From CAWJKP01 sp963843465 (lineage in GTDB: Bacteria > Planctomycetota > Planctomycetia > Pirellulales > Thermoguttaceae), in contig CAWJKP010000003.1 in the NCBI GenBank assembly GCA_963843465.1, positions 310,001 to 374,000 on the forward strand: a stretch of DNA of 64,000 nt, given 5' to 3'. The notes under the pieces were generated by a model, which did not search any database, was not told where the DNA came from, and saw only the letters and a program-made list of their open reading frames with translations. The translations under genes and the position numbers were made by a program. The number at the start of each line of letters is the position of its first letter. Position 1 is the stretch's first letter. Positions 55,304-63,948 of this stretch are shown piece by piece.

Positions 55304-56608
55304 GTGCCCCCTGGACAAGTCGTGATTACCGGCATCGGCGCCGCCACTCCAGTCGGCGTGGGCAAGGAGTGCGTGTGGGACCATTTCTGCGCCGGCACCA
55401 GCGGCGTGGCGCCCATCCGGCTGATCCACTGCGACACGCTGCCCGCACGGATCGCCGGGGAAGTCAAGAACTTCGACCCCCGGGCCTATGTCAAACAGCG
55501 CAAGGCGCTCAAGGTGATGTGCCGCGACAGCCAGTTGGGAATCGCCGCGGCGGTGCTCGCCTGCCGCGACGCGGGGATCGAGGACGGGTCCATCGATCCG
55601 GAACGATTCGGGGTCGTCCTGGGCGCCGATCGGATTTGCAGCTCGCTGGAGGACAGCGATCTGATCTACCGGCCGTGCATGGCCGACGGCCGGTTCGATT
55701 TCAGCCGCTGGGGCACGCACGGCATGCCGTCGGGCTTCCCCCTGTCCTTCCTCAAGGTGTTGCCCAACATGGTCGCCTGCCACATTTCCATCAATCAGGA
55801 TGCGCGGGGGCCGAACAACACCATCCACCAATCCGATACGTCGAGTCTTCAGGCGGTGATCGAGGCGGCCCGGGTGATCCAACGAGGGATCGCCAACGTC
55901 ATGATCGCCGGCGGCGCCAGCTCGATGATGAATCCCTTCGATTGGGCCGCCCGCGCGGTCAGCGGACGGCTCTCTCCCCGCAGCGACCAGCCGCCGGAGG
56001 TGATGCGGCCCTTCGATGCCCTTCGCGACGGCGAAGTTGCCGCCGAGGGAGCGGCCGTCTACCTCCTGGAAAGCAGCCGCCACGCCGAGGCGAGAAAAGC
56101 CCGGATCCTGGCGCGAATCCTCGGCGGCGCCTCGTCCGCGGAGCCGGCCGGAACCTCGCCGTGCCCGTTAGCCCCGGCGGCCACGCCGGCCGGGATCGGG
56201 CTCCAGCGGGCAGTACGGTTGGCGATGGCGGACGCCGGTCTTCGGCCGGAGCAGATCGGCCATGTCAATGCCCAGGGCGCCAGCCTGGCGTTGGAGGACC
56301 GGATCGAAGCCCGGGCGATCCACGCCTGCCTGCCCGACGTGCCGGTGACGGCACCACGCAGCTACTTCGGCAACGCCGGCGCGGCAGCAGGCGCCATAGA
56401 AATGATCGCCAGCGTGATGGCCGTAGGCGAAGGCCGCATCCCGGCCACGCTGAACTACCAGTACCCCGACCCCGAGTGCCCCGTTCCCGTGATTCACGGC
56501 AAGCCGCTGGTCACAACCCTGCGGACGGCCGTGGCGATCAACTGGACCCGTGTCGGTCAGGCGACCGCGTTGGTACTGGCGGGACCCGACGGGCCTGGAA
56601 AACAATAA
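55304..56608 (+). CDS. Beta-ketoacyl-ACP synthase homologue without the catalytic triad
   Basis: 434 residues from GTG 55304, a full thiolase-fold ketosynthase (VVITGIGAATPVG at the N-terminus). Aligned by eye with FabF, the active-site Cys is replaced by Asp178 (IHQSDTSSLQ), the first His by Gln324 (VNAQGASLAL) and the second His by Asn357 (FGNAGAAAGAI). With Cys-His-His all lost, condensation is not expected; the protein resembles chain-length-factor subunits. A repeat-encoded segment (LAPAATPAGIG) lies at about 288-297. A partner active ketosynthase is not in the window. Confidence 0.88.
   Translation: MPPGQVVITGIGAATPVGVGKECVWDHFCAGTSGVAPIRLIHCDTLPARIAGEVKNFDPRAYVKQRKALKVMCRDSQLGIAAAVLACRDAGIEDGSIDPERFGVVLGADRICSSLEDSDLIYRPCMADGRFDFSRWGTHGMPSGFPLSFLKVLPNMVACHISINQDARGPNNTIHQSDTSSLQAVIEAARVIQRGIANVMIAGGASSMMNPFDWAARAVSGRLSPRSDQPPEVMRPFDALRDGEVAAEGAAVYLLESSRHAEARKARILARILGGASSAEPAGTSPCPLAPAATPAGIGLQRAVRLAMADAGLRPEQIGHVNAQGASLALEDRIEARAIHACLPDVPVTAPRSYFGNAGAAAGAIEMIASVMAVGEGRIPATLNYQYPDPECPVPVIHGKPLVTTLRTAVAINWTRVGQATALVLAGPDGPGKQ
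56167..56189 (+). repeat. TTAGCCCCGGCGGCC repeat inside the ketosynthase gene
   Basis: An in-frame copy read in a different frame from those at 9202 and 47848 (LAPAATPAG). Confidence 0.85.
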
Positions 56609-57164
56609 GGGCCCGAATGAATCGGAGCGGCCGCACTGACCCGGTGCTTCCCCTCGCGGGTCTTGAGGTCGAACTTGTAGGTCCTCAATTCGAGGTACAG
56701 AAAGAGGGTCCCAACGATCAGGCCCAACAGCGAGATCCAGAGCATCATGGTGTAAGGACTGGCCTCGGCCAACCGCTGCCAGATCGACTCGCCCTTTTCC
56801 TCGCCCTCCTCGGAATCGCCCGTCTTGGCAGTCTTGCCCTTCTTCTTTTTTTCTTCGAGGGTTTTTCCTCCGCGCCCGGCTCTTCACCGCCGAACTCGGG
56901 GACTTCGGCTGACTCGCCGGCGGCCGATGGCTTGCCTTCCTCGGTCGATGCCTGCTCCAGGGGAATCACCCCAGTCTCAATCACCGTCCCCTCTTCCTCT
57001 GGGAGAGGTAGCTGGCCGCCCTCCGCCATCTCGAAAGTCGCATCCCCATCGGCAGGGGTAACGTTAGCTTCCGGAGCTGGGGCCATACCCTCTTGCGGCT
57101 GAGGGTGCTCGCCGGGTAGCTCAAACTCGGGGAAGTTCAACTTGTCGTCTTCAGGATGCGACAC
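56557..57164 (-). CDS. Acidic protein with one C-terminal membrane helix (one frameshift)
   Basis: From GTG 57164 with GGAG nine bases upstream. The N-terminal half is acidic and Pro-rich (EFELPGEHPQPQEGM). It then has a Lys-rich tract, where one A is missing at about 56850 in an A run. With the base restored the frame continues KGKTAKTGDSEEGEEKGESI to the helix MMLWISLLGLIVGTLFLYL, followed by a basic tail. A total of about 200 residues with one helix. The end overlaps the ketosynthase gene tail by 52 bases in opposite orientation. Function unknown; possibly an anchored regulatory or linker protein. Confidence 0.65.
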
Positions 57165-57227
57165 GGTCGGTTGCTCCGGGCAGGGACAATCTCCGGGAGG
57201 TCGAAAAATCGCGCCGGTGGACTATTT

Positions 57228-57257
57228 ATTATAATTGCCGCCGAAACCACCTGTCAC
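57228..57257 (-). promoter_or_regulatory. Sigma70-type promoter for the 57164 gene
   Basis: On the minus strand GTGACA (57257-57252) and TATAAT (57233-57228) are separated by 18 bases. The start codon is about 60 bases downstream. Confidence 0.55.
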
Positions 57258-57286
57258 GCAGAATTAACCCCGTGAACCAAGACGGC

Positions 57287-57469
57287 TCAACGCGCAGGAT
57301 CACCCGGGCCTTCACGCGACGCCACACCAGTTTGCCGCGAAGGCACTGAGACGACAAGCGGCAACGGGACGTCTGCCGTCTCCTCGTAACGCTGCCGCAG
57401 ATAGGCGGCCGCAAGGAATCCTAAGCCCAAATTCAACGCCGCGATCGACAGTACGTAACAGACGATCAT
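57287..57469 (-). CDS. Small single-helix membrane protein
   Basis: 60 residues from ATG 57469 with GGAGAG six bases upstream. One N-terminal hydrophobic helix (VCYVLSIAALNLGLGFLAAA) is followed by a charged tail (YLRQRYEETADVPL). It has no recognised family. Composition and ribosome site suggest a real small protein. It is upstream of the previous gene in the same direction but separated by over 120 bases and a promoter. Confidence 0.5.
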   Translation of the reverse strand: MIVCYVLSIAALNLGLGFLAAAYLRQRYEETADVPLPLVVSVPSRQTGVASREGPGDPAR

Positions 57470-57513
57470 CTCGCATCTCTCCGCAGTCTTCCTCGCAAGC
57501 CTACCATATTGTG

Positions 57514-57945
57514 GTGGCTAGTGGTCAGTGGCAAGTGGTCAGTGGCTAGTGGTCAGTGGCTAGTGGTCAGTGGCTAGTGGTCGAGGGGCAGTAAGTATAA
57601 GCCCGGATTATTCACGCCACGCGACGTAAACGGCGCAGAGCGCGCAATCGAAAACGCGAAGCGTAAGCGAGGGCAAGTCCCTTAGCCGGCCTCGCTTACG
57701 CTTCGCGCTTACGATGCAGCCGTGAATAATCCGGTATAAGACCAGCTCTCAGGATCCGGCGCAGCTCGACCAGAGGAGTGTGGTCAGCAGCTACTACCTT
57801 ATGGTGGTGCGATGGCGAGCAAGGTCGCTTCCGCCTTCGCAGGCCAGCCCATTCTGTCAGCTCTGGCCACTGACCACCGGCCACTGCCCACTAACCACTG
57901 ACCACTAACCACTGACCACTAGCCACTGACCACTAGCCTCTCGTG
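57514..57945. repeat. GTGGCTAGTGGTCAG arms with a nested CCGGATTATTCACG palindrome
   Basis: Left arm of TAGTGGTCAGTGGC units (57514-57578). A palindrome with CCGGATTATTCAC ends and GCGTAAGCGAGG arms (57601-57735). Right arm of GACCACTAGCCACTGACC units (57862-57945). The gap 57470-58101 holds no gene. Confidence 0.8.
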
Positions 57946-58101
57946 ACGAGTCTGCGGATTATCATAGGTTTTCCGTGTAGGTAAGATTTTCCGATTGCGC
58001 AAAGAAATCCTTGAAGCCGTGACCACAACACAACCGATAACGGGAGCGTGCTCACCGGACGGTGAGAATTGCAGGGGGATACGATTCCAACGCTGAAGAC
58101 C

Positions 58102-59918
58102 ATGCCACACCAACCAGACACCTCCGCCGCCCAGGTCCCTTGGTTGTCCTTTACCAAACCAGTTGGCCGCAGTGTACTTGGGTTGCTGTTGCTGGGCCTG
58201 ACTTTCTCCCAGGCCTCAGCCCAGAGCGTCTATTCGCCCTATGGGACGTATAGCCCCTATAGCCGCCAAGGGCAGGCTTACGCCTCCGGCTGGGTCCCTG
58301 CCCGTCCGGCAGCAACCCAGCCGAGCGACAACGGCTCACTGGCCTCCTACGTGTCAGATTACGCCGGGGCGCCGGCATCTGCCGAGGGAAGCGCGGCGGA
58401 ACCGTCGGCGCCGCTTGGCCCGGTAATGTCTCCGCCTACGGTTAAGCCCACGTCACAGGCTCGGGCGGGGGTGGCAAACGTGTCGCCCACGATCGGCGAA
58501 GCGGTCAGTCCGGGCTACCCCGCCCAGCCACCGGCTAACCCGCCGGGGCAGCCGGCCGGCGTACCCTACCCCACTCGCGGACCCGAACCCTATGGCGGTG
58601 GCGGTCCAGGAGCTTATGGCGGACCGGGACCGTACGGCGGACCCGGACCGTATGCCGGACCCGGACCCTATGGCGGCCCGTATCCGGGCGGACCGTGCGA
58701 GGGCGAGTGCTGCGGTGGCGAGTGTTATGGGGGCGGCGAGTACTGGGGCGGGGATACGCCCTTCTATTCCCTTTTCCGCAAGTTTTACGATCCGTTGCAG
58801 AGCGGGGTGCAGAACCGGTTGTATGTCTCAGCAGACTACTTGCTCTGGTGGACTAAGGGCGACAATCTGCCGCCCCTGGTGACGACCAGTCCCGCCGTTC
58901 CCTTGACCCCACTGGCCAACGCCGGGGTCCTCGGCTTGCCAACCACGAGCGTCCTGTTCGGCGGCGACGAGGTCAATAACGATTTCCGTTCCGGCGCCCG
59001 GTTAACCTTGGGCGCCTGGCTCGACCCCTACCAGCGGGCCGGCATCGAGGTGAGCTATCTGGCACTGGGCAACAGCGACCAGTCGGCGAACTTCAACAGC
59101 ATGAGCACGCCGATCCTGGCCATCCCCTACACCAACGTCCTAACCGGCAACCAGTCTGCGTTTAACATTGCCTACCCGGCGACCCTCATCGACTCCTCGA
59201 TTAACGTACAGAGCGTCAGCCAGTTCTACACGATCGAAGCCTTGCTTCGGAGGAACGTTTATCAGAGCTCCAACGCGGGAATGGACTTCGTCGTCGGCTA
59301 CCGCTACGCGCGGCTGACGGACACGCTCACCATGAACGACGCGTTCACCGTGGGCACCCCCCCTCCCACCGGCTTCGTGACGGGCGATACCATCGCCGTG
59401 GTGGATGCTTTCAACACCGACAACAGCTTCAACGGCGTGGAATTCGGCTTCAACGGTCAGTTCCGCAGAGCGGCCTGGACCTTGGACTGGCTGATGAAGT
59501 TGGGCCTGGGCGATACCCGCAGCGAGACGACCATCAACGGTTCCAAGACGGGCACCCCCCCCGGCGGGGCACCGACGGTCACAAGCGGCGGTTTCTTGAC
59601 CTCCGCCTTCGACATCGGCGCTTACAGCGGCAACCAATTCTCGATCATGCCCGAACTGGGCCTCACGCTGGGCTACGATATTACCTCCCGCCTCCGCGCC
59701 ACGGTGGGTTACAGCTTCATCTACTGGAGCCAGGTGCACCGGGCGGGTGAGCAGATCGACGCGAACAACACGAGCGGGTTCCTCCCGGCCACATTCAGCC
59801 CGGTCATCCCGAAGGGCTTAGTGGTGCCCCCAGGCCCGGGCAGCCCCCCCAGTTCCTCAACGCGAGCAACGACTTCTGGGCCCAAGGCGTCAATTTCGGC
59901 CTGGATTACTCGTTCTAG
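58102..59918 (+). CDS. BBP7-like outer-membrane beta-barrel protein (frameshift near C-terminus)
   Basis: About 605 residues when corrected. ATG 58102 with a signal peptide (VLGLLLLGLTFSQASAQ). Pro/Gly-rich repeats such as GPYGGPGPYAGPGPYGG precede a Cys-rich motif. The barrel-like domain begins NRLYVSADYLLWWTKGDNLP and runs with alternating strands to LGLTLGYDITSRLRATVGYS. The frame breaks at a C7 run at about 59850. With C8 the protein ends QFLNASNDFWAQG then NFGLDYSF and TAG 59916-59918, the typical BBP7 (planctomycete outer membrane) tail. The uncorrected frame would instead read into repeat DNA to 60054. Confidence 0.87.
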
Positions 59919-60054
59919 CCCGGATTATTCAGGGTCCCATCGTAACCCGAAGCGTAAGCGAGGCCGGCTAAAGGAGTTGGCCTCGCTTACGCTTCGCGCT
60001 TACGATCGCGCACTCTGCGCGGCGATCGCCAGGACCGTGAATAATCCGCGCTAG
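59916..60054. repeat. Palindromic element with CCGGATTATTCA ends
   Basis: Ends TAGCCCGGATTATTCA and GTGAATAATCCGCGCTA, internal GAAGCGTAAGCGAGG arms. It starts at the BBP7 stop codon and ends at the acylphosphatase stop. Confidence 0.88.
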
Positions 60055-60338
60055 TAGCGTACGCCGAACTGCCGAAACTCGCCCGTGGCTGGCCGAATCG
60101 TCGGCGTTGCATCTTCAATGCAGTGACCCATTTCGGCTTCAACCGCCGCGAGGAAGTGGTCCAACGCCACTTGACTGCCCTCCACGACCATGCGTACCCG
60201 GCCATCGGCGAGGTTCTGGATATAGCCGGTCACCGGAAACCGCGAGGCGATCCGCCGCGCGGTATAGCGAAAGCCCACCCCCTGGACCAACCCCCGGTAG
60301 ACAATTTCGCGTTGCTCTCGACTGTCGCTGGCGGCCAC
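60051..60338 (-). CDS. acyP: Acylphosphatase
   Basis: 95 residues, the usual size. The phosphate-binding loop GLVQGVGFRYTARRIA with its conserved Arg, and the GYIQNLADGRVRMVVEG strands with the catalytic Asn, are intact. It hydrolyses acyl phosphates in the cytoplasm. It may relate to acetyl phosphate from the acetate kinase pathway, but that is inferred. No operon partners. Confidence 0.93.
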   Translation of the reverse strand: MAASDSREQREIVYRGLVQGVGFRYTARRIASRFPVTGYIQNLADGRVRMVVEGSQVALDHFLAAVEAEMGHCIEDATPTIRPATGEFRQFGVRY

Positions 60339-60560
60339 GATGGTCTGCCCTCCGAAATGACATCTCCCCCATCAGGGCGGGATGCGTAGCGATGTCCGGT
60401 AGAACACGCGGTTATGAGTAGCTAACCCTTATTTTCTCCACTTGTGACAAGAATGTAATTGCCAATAAGGGGGGGTCGGCGAGGAGATTTTATCTTGACA
60501 GCCCCCAACCGATTTCCTACCCTGCCGTCCCACATGACTCATAATCGCTCGCGAGTAGAC

Positions 60561-60661
60561 GTAGGGTGGGCTTTAGCCCGCCTCCAAGACACGAGGCCGA
60601 GAGTGCAGGGCTCGCCAGTAAGGTCGGGAAGGTGGTGGTGGCGGGCTGAAGCCCACCCTAC
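60561..60661. repeat. GTAGGGTGGGCTTTAGCCC palindrome overlapping gene start
   Basis: Arms GTAGGGTGGGCTTTAGCCCG and CGGGCTGAAGCCCACCCTAC flank about 60 bases. It disturbs the possible N-terminus of the following gene. The gap 60339-60680 has no other gene. Confidence 0.85.
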
Positions 60662-60680
60662 GTTCTTGGTCCTGGCAGTG

Positions 60681-61896
60681 ATGGTTTCCCTGCTCGGGGT
60701 ACTGTCCAACGTCGGCCAAGGTCAAGTCGTCTGGCCGGAAACAGCCCCGGCGGACAACGTGCTGGTGATGCGCAGCGGCGAGGTCTTTCAGGGCCGGATC
60801 ACCAAGAACGGCGATCGCTACGTGGTCCACGTGCCTGTCGGCGAGGTCAGTCTCCGTGCCAGCAACGTCGACTTTACTTCAGCTACCTTGTTCGAGGCTT
60901 ACGCTCGCAAACGGGAGCGGATCCAGCCGGACAGCGCAGGACCACGCCGAGCTTGCCCAGTGGTGCCAACGCCAAGGAATGCTGGACGCCGCATGGCGAG
61001 AAATCGGCGACGCCAAGGCACTAGACGCCTCGCTCCCCATGATCGCCCTGATCCAGCGGCGTTTGGAGATCGCCATCCAGCAGAGTCAGTCCGCGCGTTT
61101 GCCCGGCAGAACGGGCGACGCACCGGCGACGGCGGAGGATCTCGATCGGCTGGTTCGCGGGATGCCGCCGGGAACGGTCGAGCAGTTTACGCAGACGATC
61201 CAGCCGCTACTGATGAACCATTGTGCCGCATCGGGGTGTCACAGCAGTTTCGGCAGCGGTAAGTTCAGTCTGCTGAAGATTCCTGCGGGCCGGCCGCCTA
61301 GCCGTCACCTGACCCAGCGCAACCTGATCGCCGTGATGCAGCTTGTGGACGGCAACCAGCCAGCCGCAAGCCCGATCCTCACCGTGCCGATCCACCCCCA
61401 CGGCGGGTCCAAGGCGGCCGTCTTTACCGACCAGCAGGTGGCCCAGTACCGGGAGATGGTCAATTGGGTCTACCGCGTCACCCGGCTGTCGGCGCCGGCT
61501 GACCATGCGGTGGCCGTGTCTTACCAGCAGCAAGGTGGGCCGGAACCCGCCCCGCTGTCGCCCGGGGCAGCTCCGCCGTCGCCGGAGCCCATCGGGCCTG
61601 CGACCCCCGAGTCGATTCGAGCGGGCTACAGCGCCAAGATGCGTGTGACGCGGTCACGACCGCACGACGCTTCGGGTCGCGCTACGGTCGCCGCGCCCGG
61701 CAAGAAGAACTCGGTGGAGCCGGCCGGCTCGTCCAAGGCGGAGGGGGGCGCCGCTAGGCCGGAGAAGCCGGGTGTCGATCCGTTCGATCCCGAAGTCTTC
61801 AATCGCCAATTCGCTCCGCCACCACCCGGCCCGGGCCAAGGCGCGACCGCCGGGCCTTTCCCCACGCCCGATGTGCTGCCCAGCGATCCACACTAG
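60681..61896 (+). CDS. Cytochrome-c-like exported protein (one frameshift)
   Basis: The N-terminal part from ATG 60681 has a signal (MVSLLGVLSNVGQGQVV), then VLVMRSGEVFQGRITKNGDR. The frame shifts near 60945; removing one G in a GG gives DSADHAELAQWCQRQGMLD. The remainder has NHCAASGCHSSFGSGK, a C-x4-C-H site like an unusual haem c motif, and a Pro-rich C-terminus ending at TAG 61896 inside a repeat. The composition matches planctomycete exported cytochrome-like proteins. The haem role is inferred from the single motif. The start could be upstream, but that region is a repeat. Confidence 0.65.
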
Positions 61897-62074
61897 CCCG
61901 AAGCGCAAGCGAGGGTAACTTGTTCCCGGTCCCTCGCTTGCGCTTCGGGCTAGTGTGAAGCGCTGTGAACGATCCGGGTGAGCGCGAGCACGTAGGTTAT
62001 GCTTCAGCGTAACGTAGGTTATGCTTCAGCATAACACCTTGCCCTATCGGACGTTATGCTAAAGCATAACCTAC
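61890..62074. repeat. CACTAGCCCGAAGCGCAAGC hairpin plus GTAGGTTATGC hairpins
   Basis: A hairpin at 61890-61957, whose first bases contain the stop codon of the preceding gene. It is followed by three copies of the GTTATGCTTCAGCATAAC-type palindrome at 61992-62074, immediately beside the gmd stop codon. Confidence 0.85.
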
Positions 62075-62076
62075 GG

Positions 62077-63075
62077 CTACGGCTTCGGCAACGAGCGGGT
62101 CCCCTCGGCCACCTCCCGTGCGACCCGCTCCAGGTCGGCGTCAACCATCATTTGCACCAGGCCGGCGAACGTCACCCCGGGCTTCCACCCGAGCACCCGG
62201 CGGGCCTTGCTCGCGTCGCCGCAAAGCGTGTTCACCTCGGCGGGACGCAAAAGACGAGGGTCGATCTCGACGTGCTGGCGCCAATCGAGGCCCACGTGCT
62301 GGAACGCCAGCTCCACCAGTTCGCGGACGGAATGCTGTTGGCCGGTGGCGACCACGTAGTCGTCCGGCTGGTCCTGCTGAAGCATCATCCACATCGCTTG
62401 CACGTAGTCGCCGGCGAACCCCCAGTCGCGCTTGGCGTCGAGATTCCCCAGGCAGAGCTTCTCTCGCAGGCCGGACTTGATCCGGGCGACGCCGTCGGTC
62501 ACCTTGCGGGTGACGAACTCCATGCCCCGCCGCGGCGATTCGTGGTTGAAAAGGATCCCCGAGCAGGCGAAGATGCCGTAACTCTCCCGGCAGTTGACCG
62601 TGATCCAATGCCCGTAAACCTTGGCCACCCCGTAGGGACTGCGGGGCCAGAAGGGCGTGGCTTCGTTCTGCGGCTCCTGGCGCACGGCTCCGAACATCTC
62701 GCTGGAACTGGCCTGGTAGAAACGGATCGTGGGATCGACCAGGCGGATGGCCTCCAAGACCCGCGTCACGCCCAGGGCCGTGAACTCGCCGGTCAAAAGC
62801 GGCTGCAGCCAACTGGTCGGCACGAAACTCTGCGCCGCCAGGTTGTAGACCTCGTGCGGCCGGATGTCGCGGATCAGCGTGACGATCGAAAGCTGGTCCA
62901 AGAGATCGGCCTGGTGGAGCCGGATCCAGTGGCGAAGATGGGCGATCCGCTCGAAGTTCTCGGTGCTGGCACGGCGGACCATGCCGTGGACTTCGTATCC
63001 CTTCTCCAAAAGGAACTCGGCGAGGTAGGAACCGTCTTGTCCGGTAATACCGGTGATCAGGGCTCTGCGAGTCAT
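62077..63075 (-). CDS. gmd: GDP-mannose 4,6-dehydratase
   Basis: 332 residues from ATG 63075. The Rossmann motif GITGQDGSYLAEFLLEKGY, SSSEMFG, and the catalytic Tyr-x-x-x-Lys in YGVAKVYGHW are present, along with RDWGFAGDYVQAMWMML and LGNLDAKRDW of the Gmd family. It converts GDP-mannose to GDP-4-keto-6-deoxymannose, the precursor of GDP-fucose or GDP-rhamnose. A divergent RmlC-like gene is adjacent, fitting surface sugar synthesis. The length matches the family. The frame could extend by 11 residues upstream. Confidence 0.95.
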   Translation of the reverse strand: MTRRALITGITGQDGSYLAEFLLEKGYEVHGMVRRASTENFERIAHLRHWIRLHQADLLDQLSIVTLIRDIRPHEVYNLAAQSFVPTSWLQPLLTGEFTALGVTRVLEAIRLVDPTIRFYQASSSEMFGAVRQEPQNEATPFWPRSPYGVAKVYGHWITVNCRESYGIFACSGILFNHESPRRGMEFVTRKVTDGVARIKSGLREKLCLGNLDAKRDWGFAGDYVQAMWMMLQQDQPDDYVVATGQQHSVRELVELAFQHVGLDWRQHVEIDPRLLRPAEVNTLCGDASKARRVLGWKPGVTFAGLVQMMVDADLERVAREVAEGTRSLPKP

Positions 63076-63225
63076 GGACTGCCGTAAATTGCAGGTATCA
63101 GCGACCACTGCCGGCCGCTCCGCTGAGGCGATTGTAGCTTAGGGTCTGGAAAACAAAAGGGTGCTGTGATTCCTTGGGTTCAATACCCCGCCTTCTCCTC
63201 CGGGAGAGGGGGGTGGCAACGAGCG

Positions 63226-63254
63226 TTGACACCTCGAAGGGGAATTAGTATATA
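63226..63254 (+). promoter_or_regulatory. Strong sigma70-type promoter for the RmlC-like gene
   Basis: TTGACA (63226-63231), 17-base spacer, TATATA (63249-63254) in an AT-rich patch of an otherwise GC-rich sequence. The start codon is about 30 bases after the predicted transcription start. Confidence 0.7.
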
Positions 63255-63291
63255 TTTTGTCCCCTATCCCTTGGCCGTTGACGAAGGCAGC

Positions 63292-63948
63292 ATGAAGCTC
63301 TTGTCGATCCAATCACTGGCGATTCCCGAGATCCTCGTTCTCCGATTCGCCCGTTTTTCCGATTCGCGGGGCTATTTCACGGAAACCTTTCGCTTCAGCG
63401 ACATTGCTCAGCATCCGCTGGCAGGGAGCCTTGCCGGAGTGCGGTTCGTTCAGGCCAATGAGAGTTATTCCCACGCGGGCGTGATCCGCGGGCTCCATTT
63501 CCAATGGAACCCCTACGTGGGCAAGCTGGTCCGCACGATTTCAGGGCGGATGATCGACCTGGCCGCGGATATTCGCCTAGGCTCGCCGACCTTCGGCAAG
63601 ATCATTGCCTTTGACATGCCTTCGCCTTGGGACGCTGCCGAAGGCACTTGGATTTGGGTGCCGCCCGGCTTTGCACACGGTAATCTGTTCCGCCAACCGA
63701 CGCAGATCGAATATCTCTGCTCGGGCGAGTACAATCCGGGTTGCGAGGGGGGCATTTCGCCTTTGGCCCCCAACCTGGATTGGTCGTTGTGTGATCTGTC
63801 GTTGAAGGCTCTCTTCGACGACACGGCACCCGAGGCGAATATGACGGACAAGGACCGCCGTCATCCGACACTGTTGCAATGGAAGAACGACCCTCGCTCG
63901 GAGAACTTCCGCTACGGTGCCCTTGTTTCGGCCCCCGCGGCTGGATAA
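63292..63948 (+). CDS. dTDP-4-dehydrorhamnose 3,5-epimerase-like protein
   Basis: 218 residues. ATG 63292 has GAAGG five bases upstream. Cupin family motifs: RFSDSRGYFTETFRFSD, SHAGVIRGLHFQWNPYVGKL, with the catalytic His of RmlC, and TWIWVPPGFAHGNLF. It epimerises 4-keto sugars in nucleotide-sugar paths, such as dTDP-rhamnose or a GDP-sugar path given the neighbouring gmd. No rmlB or rmlD is in the window, so the substrate is uncertain. The downstream edge of the window shows no other gene. Confidence 0.9.
   Translation: MKLLSIQSLAIPEILVLRFARFSDSRGYFTETFRFSDIAQHPLAGSLAGVRFVQANESYSHAGVIRGLHFQWNPYVGKLVRTISGRMIDLAADIRLGSPTFGKIIAFDMPSPWDAAEGTWIWVPPGFAHGNLFRQPTQIEYLCSGEYNPGCEGGISPLAPNLDWSLCDLSLKALFDDTAPEANMTDKDRRHPTLLQWKNDPRSENFRYGALVSAPAAG

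Noticed and set aside
57514..57945. Possible CRISPR array from regularly spaced short repeats
   Set aside because: The units are contiguous simple repeats without unique spacers of constant length, and no cas genes are near.
59919..60054. C-terminal extension of BBP7 through the repeat to 60054
   Set aside because: The tail is repeat DNA; restoring one C gives a normal BBP7 end at 59918.
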